64,000 nucleotides of DNA from Nonomuraea rhodomycinica (GTDB lineage: Bacteria > Actinomycetota > Actinomycetes > Streptosporangiales > Streptosporangiaceae). Below the pieces are notes generated by a model. The model was not told the origin of the DNA. It saw only the letters and a list, made by a program, of their open reading frames with translations, and ran no database searches. The DNA lies in assembly GCF_013363995.1 (NCBI RefSeq), contig NZ_JABWGO010000001.1:310001-374000 (forward strand), read 5' to 3'. A program made the translations under genes and the position numbers. This document shows, in pieces, positions 26,334 through 32,081 of this stretch (within the stretch, counting starts at the first letter, position 1; each line of letters starts with the position of its first letter).

Positions 26334-26346
26334 CCCGAGACACCAC

Positions 26347-26378
26347 GAGAAGCCCCGGCTCTTCAGCCGGGGCTTCTC
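26347..26378 (+). terminator. strong hairpin terminator after sigma factor
   Basis: GAGAAGCCCCGGCT / AGCCGGGGCTTCTC, a perfect 14-bp stem with a CTTC loop, 13 bases after the sigma-factor stop. No T-run. It probably also serves the convergent gene at 26429. Confidence 0.85.
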
Positions 26379-26428
26379 GCCGTGTTCACCCGGCGGCGGC
26401 GCTCAGACCGCTGCCGGGACCGGGGCGG

Positions 26429-26827
26429 TCAGCGCACCGCGGGGACGGGGCGCGGGATGCGCGGGATGCCCCACAGGCGGTTCTCCTCGCGCAGGGTGCG
26501 CAGCCGGTTGACCTCGTCCGTCCACTGCCGCCCCGCCGGGGTGGCCTTGGCCTTGCGGCGGGCGATGCGGTCGTCGTAGGCGCGGACGCCGAACGTGGCC
26601 CGCTGCCCCGCCTCGGCCGCCCGCAGCGCCTCGGTCAGCGCCTGGTCGAACGCCGTGCCGGCGGCCAGCAGCTCGATCTCGTCGGCGTCGGCGGCCCGCA
26701 GGTCGCGCAGCACCCGCTCGGCCTGCCTGGCCTTCTCCAGCAACTCGGGGAAGCTCTTGGAGATCTCCAGGTCCGCGTGGTAGCGGACCTCGGCCTCCCG
26801 GCTCACCCGCGGACGGAAAAACGCCAT
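26429..26827 (-). CDS. hypothetical helical protein
   Basis: 132 residues, unrecognised. Highly charged and predicted almost wholly alpha-helical, with a coiled-coil-like middle (ELLEKARQAERVLRDLRAAD and following) and a basic C-terminus ending in a Pro-rich tail (WGIPRIPRPVPAVR). No signal peptide, Cys or membrane segment. ATG 26827 (MAFFRPRV) has a GGGGCAGAG site; an upstream ATG at 26890 would overlap the TetR promoter region. Convergent with the sigma-factor gene. Confidence 0.7.
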   Translation of the reverse strand: MAFFRPRVSREAEVRYHADLEISKSFPELLEKARQAERVLRDLRAADADEIELLAAGTAFDQALTEALRAAEAGQRATFGVRAYDDRIARRKAKATPAGRQWTDEVNRLRTLREENRLWGIPRIPRPVPAVR

Positions 26828-26919
26828 CGGCTCTGCCCCTTCGCACAGTCGTCCTGTTGTCCGCGACAAGGGTACGCCTTGCCGCGACACACCACGTCAT
26901 CGGACCACGGCGATCGCCT

Positions 26920-26930
26920 TTACATAGTAA
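26920..26930. promoter_or_regulatory. small palindrome in front of TetR
   Basis: TTAC-ATA-GTAA lies 11 bases upstream of the TetR ATG and overlaps a possible -10 element (TAGTAAGAT). Plausible autoregulatory site; short, so uncertain. Confidence 0.35.
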
Positions 26931-26940
26931 GATCACCGGC

Positions 26941-27501
26941 ATGCCCGCCAAGAGGCCACCGGTCCCCCTGTCCCGCGAGCGCATCATCGAGACCGCGCTG
27001 CACATCGCCGACACCCAGGGGCTGCGCCGGCTCACCATGCGCCGGCTCGGCGACGCCCTCCAGGTGGAGGCCATGGCCATCTACCATCACCTGCCGCGGG
27101 GCAAGGAGGCGCTGATGGACGCGCTGGCCGAGCACGTGACCGCCGTCCACGTGGAGCCGGCGGCGAGCTGGCAGGACACCGCCCGGGCGTGGTGCCGGGC
27201 CAGCCGCGAGCTGCTGCGCGACCACCCGGGCGTGCTGGCGCTCGCGCTGACCAAGCCGCCCAAGGGCGCCACGGCGATCTCCATCAGGGAGCAGACGGAC
27301 CAGCTCGCCGAGGCGGGCCTGCCCGACGCGGCCGAGGCGGTGCGGGCGCTACGGGCGTTCGTCTTCGGGAGCGTGGCGGTCGAGGTGCAGCAGTCGGGCT
27401 GGGCCGACCCCGAGGTGGACGAGTGGGTGCGGCGCGACGAGCGGGCCGACGCCGACTTCGAGCGCGGCCTCGACGCGCTGCTCCGGGGCCTGCGCGCCTA
27501 G
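26941..27501 (+). CDS. TetR-family regulator (TetR_C_1 type)
   Basis: 186 residues. HTH: IIETALHIADTQGLRRLTMR, then LGDALQVEAMAIYHHLPRGKE. The YHHL-x-x-KE pattern and the C-terminal helices (RELLRDHPGVLALALTKPP) resemble the TetR(B)-type C-terminal domain family. ATG 26941; the transcript may be nearly leaderless. Divergent from the hypothetical gene at 26429, with no transporter or enzyme next to it, so its target is unclear. Confidence 0.88.
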   Translation: MPAKRPPVPLSRERIIETALHIADTQGLRRLTMRRLGDALQVEAMAIYHHLPRGKEALMDALAEHVTAVHVEPAASWQDTARAWCRASRELLRDHPGVLALALTKPPKGATAISIREQTDQLAEAGLPDAAEAVRALRAFVFGSVAVEVQQSGWADPEVDEWVRRDERADADFERGLDALLRGLRA

Positions 27502-27661
27502 CCCGCCCGCGCATCGGGCGGCGCTGGAGGATCGCCACAGAAGATCTCGCGCCCCGGGCGGGCAAAGGGTTGCGAACGTAGTGGCGTGTCGAGCTTGGCC
27601 CGTTATCCTGCTTAAGGCACGCTGTGTCGAGGGTCACACCATCCGGGCATCCTCCTCTAAC

Positions 27662-27695
27662 AGTCCGAACGGACTATGTCGGATTATGTGACATA
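27662..27695. promoter_or_regulatory. two inverted repeats upstream of DUF5999 gene
   Basis: AGTCCG-AA-CGGACT (27662-27675) is a perfect palindrome; TATGTC (27675-27680) and GACATA (27690-27695) form a second inverted repeat nine bases apart. They lie 80-115 bases before the DUF5999 ATG, in an AT-richer part of the 275-bp gap after the TetR. Binding protein unknown. Confidence 0.45.
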
Positions 27696-27776
27696 CGCCG
27701 CACACTTGCTACGACCATCAGCCCGAGCCGCTCCCGTGCCCGCGGGGGCCTTTCACGAGATATCGGAGGCACGCCG

Positions 27777-27968
27777 ATGTGCCCGCACGACCCGGTCTGT
27801 CCGTCCGCCGAGGCGCCCGACCGTGAGGCAGCACGCACTGTCGCGTGCCACCCCGAGCAGGGGTGGAGCCTTCTCTGCAACGGCGTGGTGCTGTTCGAGG
27901 ACACCGGGGAGCTGCTGCCCGGCGGCACCGCGATCGCCCCGCACCGCCCCGTCGTGGGCGCCGCCTGA
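27777..27968 (+). CDS. DUF5999 family small protein
   Basis: 63 residues beginning MCPHDPVCPSAEAPDREAAR and ending APHRPVVGAA, with the middle core EQGWSLLCNGVVLFEDTGEL. This matches a small protein widespread in Streptomyces and relatives (DUF5999). Three to four Cys/His in the first ten residues plus later Cys suggest metal binding, but this is not shown. ATG 27777 has GGAGG seven bases upstream. A long upstream region with inverted repeats suggests regulated expression. Function unknown. Confidence 0.88.
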   Translation: MCPHDPVCPSAEAPDREAARTVACHPEQGWSLLCNGVVLFEDTGELLPGGTAIAPHRPVVGAA

Positions 27969-28042
27969 GCCGCGCGTCCGCACCGGACGTCGCCACGCCG
28001 AGGCCACCGGGCACGCGCCGCCCGGGCCTCCCCACCGTCAGA

Positions 28043-28633
28043 TCACGCGTACGACATGATCCACCCGGCGACCACCTCGCCGACCCGGGCGGGGTCCTTC
28101 TTCAGGTCGTGCCCCTCCCCCGGCAGCACCACCAGCCGCGCCGCGTCCGCGGCGTCCGGCACCCCGAACGGGTCACGGTCCCCGTTCACCACGAGCACGT
28201 CGACGCCCGCGCCGCGCAGCTCGTCCGCCCTGGAACGGTCCGGCTTGCCGGGCGGGTGCAGCGGGAACGCGAGGGCGACCGCGGCCGCGGCCCCGACGTC
28301 CTTGGCGGTGCGGCAGGCGACCCGCGCGCCGTTGCTCCGCCCGCCCTGCACCAGCGGCAGGTCCGGCACGGCCGAACGCAGCTCCGCCACGACCGCGCGC
28401 CACGCCTCGTCCTGCCGTTCCGCCGACCCAGGGGCGCGAGCCCCCGCCAGCCGGAACGGCTGCGTCACCCGGGCCACGTTCGCCCCGGACGCCAGGGCCG
28501 CGTCACGCACGGCCAGCAGGTCGGGCGCGTCGACTCCCCCGGCCGACCCGTGGGTCAGCACGAGCAGCAGCCGGGGCCGCTCCGCCTCCTCCACCTGGAC
28601 CAGCGCGGGCCCGCGCGGCGTCATGACCTCCAT
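28043..28633 (-). CDS. alpha/beta hydrolase of the KANL3/Tex30-like family
   Basis: 196 residues. Signature of this small-hydrolase family: LTHGSAGGVDAPDLLAV at the N-terminus, nucleophile elbow GGRSNGARVACRTA, FPLHPPGKPDRSRADEL, acid-containing VNGDRDPFGVP and catalytic His in GEGHDLKK. Substrate unknown. TACGGT ends eight bases before ATG 28633, so a leaderless transcript is likely; a second ATG at 28624 is possible. Reads in the same direction as the peptide/export genes but is separated from them by 140 bp of repeats, so it is probably independent. Confidence 0.85.
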   Translation of the reverse strand: MEVMTPRGPALVQVEEAERPRLLLVLTHGSAGGVDAPDLLAVRDAALASGANVARVTQPFRLAGARAPGSAERQDEAWRAVVAELRSAVPDLPLVQGGRSNGARVACRTAKDVGAAAAVALAFPLHPPGKPDRSRADELRGAGVDVLVVNGDRDPFGVPDAADAARLVVLPGEGHDLKKDPARVGEVVAGWIMSYA

Positions 28634-28664
28634 GCGAGAACCGTATCGGGCGGCGCCCCGCGCT

Positions 28665-28740
28665 CCCGCCACCGCCCTCCCGACCCGCCGCGAGCCCCCT
28701 CCACCGCCCTCCCGACCAGCCGCCCGCCCCCGCCACCGGC
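28665..28740. repeat. 32-bp GC-rich tandem repeat
   Basis: Units containing CACCGCCCTCCCGACC recur at a 32-bp period (ACCG cores at 28671, 28703 and 28735; the third copy is partial). It fills the gap between the hydrolase promoter and the signal-peptidase stop. Confidence 0.7.
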
Positions 28741-28773
28741 CAGGCCCCCGCGACGCGGCCGGCGGCGGCCGGG

Positions 28774-29220
28774 TCACCGGCGCACCACCACGCCGAGCAC
28801 CTGGTCCGCGCGCACCGTGCCGTAGTGGCGGGAGTCCCGGCTGCCCGCCGGGTTGTCGCCGAGGAGCACGAGCCGGCCGCGCGGGACCAGCCCGGACGGC
28901 TGCCGGTCCCAGGCGGGCAGGTAGGGCGGCTCGGGGTCGCCCGCGACGGCGGCGACCCGCTTGACCACCCAGCGGGCCCCCGCCGCGGCGCTCCCCCCGC
29001 CGGGCCGGCACGGGCCCGGCTCCTCCACCACCACGACGTCCCCCCGCCTCGGCACGGCGCCGGGTGAGCGCCGCACCCGCACCCGGTCGCCGGGACGCAG
29101 CGTCGGCTCCATGCTCGCCCCGCTGACCGTCAGCACGACCGTCCCGCCTCCGCGGCGCCTCACCGCTCCGGCGGCCAGCAACGACAGCAGGGCGACCAGC
29201 GTGATCACGAGCGTCGTCAT
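28774..29220 (-). CDS. S26-family signal peptidase (type I), small
   Basis: 148 residues. One N-terminal membrane helix (LVITLVALLSLLAAGAV), then the catalytic serine in SGASMEPTLRPGD, the catalytic lysine in WVVKRVAAVAGD and box E-like LLGDNPAGSRDSRHYG. It is a complete serine/lysine dyad peptidase, much shorter than housekeeping LepB. Its start overlaps the stop of the ABC exporter by four bases, so it is made with it. Likely role: cutting the leader of the Cys-rich peptide at 31731 after AHA. That role is inferred from context. Confidence 0.9.
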   Translation of the reverse strand: MTTLVITLVALLSLLAAGAVRRRGGGTVVLTVSGASMEPTLRPGDRVRVRRSPGAVPRRGDVVVVEEPGPCRPGGGSAAAGARWVVKRVAAVAGDPEPPYLPAWDRQPSGLVPRGRLVLLGDNPAGSRDSRHYGTVRADQVLGVVVRR

Positions 29221-31037
29221 CCGACCTCCTCGGCGGCGGGCGAGCGGTATCCGGCGGCCTGCAGGTCGAACAGCCGGGCGTACGCGCCGGCCCGCGCCAT
29301 GAGCTGGTCGTGGCGGCCCTCTTCCACGACCCGCCCGCCGGACAGCACCACGATCGTGTCCGCCTCGCGCACCGCGCCCAGCCGGTGCGAGATGAGCAGG
29401 CTGGTCAGCCCGCGCCGGTGCTCGCCCAGCCGGGCGTGCACCTCGTGCTCCGCCTCGGCGTCCAGCGCGGAGCTCGGCTCGTCGAGCACGAGCAGGTCGG
29501 GCCGGTCGAGCACGAGTCCCCGGGCGATCGACAGCCGCTGCCACTGGCCCCCGGACAGCACCACGCCGGTCTCCGGGTCGGCCCGGTCGGCCTCGGAGAA
29601 GAACATCCTGGTCAGCATCGTCTCGTAGCCCTTCGGCAGGCCGGCCAGGACGTCGTGGACGCCGGCGCGCCGTGCCGCGGCCTCGATGCGCGCCCGCTCG
29701 TCCAGGGCGGTCACGTCGCCGATGGCGATGTTCTCGGCCGCCGTGAGCTCGTACGCGACGGCGTCCTGGAAGACGGCCCGGATTCGGCGGCGCAGCTCGG
29801 CGGGGTCCAGGTCGCGCACATCGACGCCGTCCCACAGCACCGCGCCGCGGGTCGGGTCGTAGAGCCGGCACAGCAGCTTGACCACCGTGGTCTTGCCGGC
29901 TCCGTTGAGCCCCACCAGCGCCGTCGAGCGTCCCTGCGGCAGCACGAGGTTCACCCCGCGCAGCACCCACGGCTGGTCGTCGGCGTACCGGAACCACACG
30001 TCGCGCAGCTCGATCCCGCGGCGCAGCCGCCGGGCGGGCAGCGGCGCGCTCCTGACGGGCAGGTCCGGGGCCGCGTCCACGACGGCCAGGTAGTGGCCGA
30101 AGAGCAGCAGCGCCTGGTGGACGGACACGCCCTCGGCCACCGCGCTCGACAGCGCGCCCTGGACGGCGGCGACCGCCGCGACGACCAGCGCCACGTCGCC
30201 GACCGTCAAGGTCCCGGACACGGCCGAGCGGACCGCCGACACCAGCAGCGCCCCCGCCACGACGGCGGCCAGCGCCGCCAGGGAGCCCTGGAGGGCGAGC
30301 TGCCGCCGGTCCACGCTCCGGCCCGCGTCGTGGATCACCTTGATCTCGGCCGCCATCCGCCTCCACAGGTACGGCCCCGCGCCGAACAACCGCACCTCCT
30401 TGGCGGCCTGCGGGTTGACCAGCAGGTTGGAGTAGAAGATCTCGCGGCGCTCCGCCTGGCCGGTCTCCGCGATCATCGCCGCGCGCCGGCGGCTCAGCGC
30501 CAGCTCGGCCAGCAGGGTCGGCACGGCGGCCAGGAGGACCGCGACCGCCATCCACGGCCCCAGCACGAGCAGGGTGCCGGCGAACCCGGCGACCGTCACC
30601 ACCCCCTGGACCACGCCGATGCCGCCCTCCACCACCATCCACGGGCTGGCGACGCCGCTGCTCCTCGCGATCTGCAGCCGGTCCAGGAACGCCGGGTCCT
30701 CGAACGGCCGCAGCCCCACGAAACGGTCGGCCGCCGCGTAGATCCGCGAGGTGGCCAGCAGCTGAACCCGCCGGTTGCTCTCGGCCCGCAGGTAGCGCAC
30801 GGCGTGCGGCACGAGGGAGGCGGCGACTCCCACGACGGCGAGCGCGGCGGCGGGACCGGCCACGTCGAGCCACCGCACCTGCGCGGCGGCCAGCCGGTCG
30901 ACCAGGACCTTGGTCAGCCAGGCGGCGGCCAGGGGCGACAGTCCCCCCACGGCCGCCAGCAGGACGTACGCGACGACCTGCTTCGGAGCGCCGGCCCGGA
31001 CGAGCCCCAGCGCCCGGGTGAGCGAGCGGAACGACAT
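29217..31037 (-). CDS. ABC exporter, fused membrane and ATPase domains
   Basis: 606 residues: six predicted membrane helices in about residues 1-310 and an ATPase domain in 340-600 with Walker A GLNGAGKTTVVKLL, Q-loop AVFQDAVAYEL, signature LSGGQWQRLSIARGL, Walker B LLVLDEPSSALD and switch His in LISHRLG. It has no N-terminal C39 peptidase domain, so it would not trim a leader itself. It lies between a TlpA-like gene (12 bp upstream) and an S26 peptidase (4-bp overlap). Best read as the exporter of the Cys-rich peptide; the cargo is inferred. Confidence 0.92.
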   Translation of the reverse strand: MSFRSLTRALGLVRAGAPKQVVAYVLLAAVGGLSPLAAAWLTKVLVDRLAAAQVRWLDVAGPAAALAVVGVAASLVPHAVRYLRAESNRRVQLLATSRIYAAADRFVGLRPFEDPAFLDRLQIARSSGVASPWMVVEGGIGVVQGVVTVAGFAGTLLVLGPWMAVAVLLAAVPTLLAELALSRRRAAMIAETGQAERREIFYSNLLVNPQAAKEVRLFGAGPYLWRRMAAEIKVIHDAGRSVDRRQLALQGSLAALAAVVAGALLVSAVRSAVSGTLTVGDVALVVAAVAAVQGALSSAVAEGVSVHQALLLFGHYLAVVDAAPDLPVRSAPLPARRLRRGIELRDVWFRYADDQPWVLRGVNLVLPQGRSTALVGLNGAGKTTVVKLLCRLYDPTRGAVLWDGVDVRDLDPAELRRRIRAVFQDAVAYELTAAENIAIGDVTALDERARIEAAARRAGVHDVLAGLPKGYETMLTRMFFSEADRADPETGVVLSGGQWQRLSIARGLVLDRPDLLVLDEPSSALDAEAEHEVHARLGEHRRGLTSLLISHRLGAVREADTIVVLSGGRVVEEGRHDQLMARAGAYARLFDLQAAGYRSPAAEEVG

Positions 31038-31049
31038 GGGCGGTCGCGC

Positions 31050-31619
31050 TCAGCTCGCCGCCGGCACCGCGGCGGCGGCGTCGCGGCTCGCCACCGGCTC
31101 GAAGTCGAAACCGGACGCGCCCACCACTCCCCCTTCGACCAGGACGAAGGCCGGGAATCCGCTGACGCCGAACGCCCTCTGCAGCGGACCCTGGTCGGCC
31201 TCCACCACCACCGTGGCGACGGGAAGGAGCTGCTCGACCACCTCCGCGGTGTCGTCCGGCGTGCCCACGACGACCGCCAGCACCTCGGCGGGGCCGCCGG
31301 GCCGGGTCGCCGCGTGCTCGGCGAACAGCGGCAGCCGCTCCTTGCAGGGCCCGCAGTGGGGCGAGAAGAACCCGACCAGGGGCCGTTCGCCCAGCTCCGT
31401 CAGCGTGACGGGCCGGCCCGCGACGTCAGCCGCCTCGAAGTGGCCCACCGTCGCGCCTTCGGGGAGCGCGACATCGGTCCCGCCCACGCCGAGCCGGCCG
31501 GTGCGCAGGTCGGCCAGCTCGGCGGTGTGCTCGCGCAGCCGGCGCACGACACCGAAGGTGAACAGCAGATTGGCCAGCGCCAGTACTCCGACGAGGATCA
31601 GGGCCGCGGTCTGGTACAT
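31050..31619 (-). CDS. TlpA/MauD-like membrane-anchored thioredoxin-fold protein
   Basis: 189 residues. Residues 5-25 are a membrane anchor (AALILVGVLALANLLFTFGV), followed by a linker and a thioredoxin/AhpC-TSA-like domain outside the membrane. The redox motif is C89-G-P-C92 in FFSPHCGPCKERLP; the cis-Pro loop is GVSGFPAFVLVEGG. Such proteins make or reshuffle disulfides; MauD does so for the Cys-rich methylamine dehydrogenase subunit. ATG 31619 has GGAGG seven bases upstream. It sits between the eight-cysteine peptide and the ABC exporter, so folding that peptide is its likely task. Confidence 0.9.
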   Translation of the reverse strand: MYQTAALILVGVLALANLLFTFGVVRRLREHTAELADLRTGRLGVGGTDVALPEGATVGHFEAADVAGRPVTLTELGERPLVGFFSPHCGPCKERLPLFAEHAATRPGGPAEVLAVVVGTPDDTAEVVEQLLPVATVVVEADQGPLQRAFGVSGFPAFVLVEGGVVGASGFDFEPVASRDAAAAVPAAS

Positions 31620-31730
31620 CAGGGTCCTCCACACGTGAAGCGATGAGAAGCCGACGAAGCGGTGACAGGTGGTTCGGGCGCGCCGGGGCCGCGGCGAGCG
31701 GGCCCCGGCGCGCCCTCACCGGTGGGACAC

Positions 31731-31916
31731 TCAGCAGCCGAGGCCGACGTAGTAGCAGGGGCCGCACGGCTGAAGGTCGCAGCACGTCTTCTTGTACAGG
31801 CGGGGGCCTGAGCAGTAGCACGAGATGCTGTAGCAGGTCTGGATGGCGTGCGCGGTGGCCTTCGGCACGACGGCGTTCACCATGCGGTCGGCGAGTGCGC
31901 TGATCTGACGGGTCAT
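31731..31916 (-). CDS. Cys-rich precursor peptide (eight cysteines), putative exported disulfide-rich peptide
   Basis: 61 residues; I do not recognise a named family. Residues 1-24 form a Cys-free leader with Arg/Asp/Lys and no long hydrophobic core, ending ATAHA, an Ala-x-Ala signal-peptidase-like site. Residues 25-61 would be a 37-residue mature peptide with Cys at 28, 33, 35, 45, 46, 51, 54 and 61, five Tyr and few charges; eight Cys allow four disulfides. ATG 31916 has AGAAGGAGA directly upstream, an excellent site. Followed by TlpA-like, ABC exporter and S26 peptidase genes in the same direction. No LanM, YcaO or radical-SAM gene is near. Toxin, signal or cofactor-like roles are all possible. 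Confidence 0.78.
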   Translation of the reverse strand: MTRQISALADRMVNAVVPKATAHAIQTCYSISCYCSGPRLYKKTCCDLQPCGPCYYVGLGC

Positions 31917-32001
31917 GGTTCTCCTTCTGTGCGGCGCCGGCGGCCCATCGCACGCCAGCGCGCCTTCATGGAACCCCGGGGCCCCGGACTGCCACCAGGA
32001 C

Positions 32002-32056
32002 GCTCAACCGGATCTTGAGCCTGACGTTGAACCGGACGTACCGTAAGGGCGTTAAC
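32002..32056. promoter_or_regulatory. divergent promoter region of the Cys-rich peptide system
   Basis: GCTCAA (32002-32007) and TTGAGC (32015-32020) form an inverted repeat. TTGAAC at 32027-32032 followed by TTAACG about 19 bases later could be a rightward promoter for the regulator at 32082. The repeat is about 90 bp upstream of the peptide ATG. It is a candidate binding site for the divergent regulator. Confidence 0.4.
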
Positions 32057-32081
32057 GGGCAGACATGGGGAGGCCGCTGGC

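Noticed and set aside
28774..31916. Lanthipeptide, lasso or sactipeptide cluster
   Set aside because: No LanB/LanM, lasso cyclase, YcaO or radical-SAM gene is present; only redox, export and protease genes.
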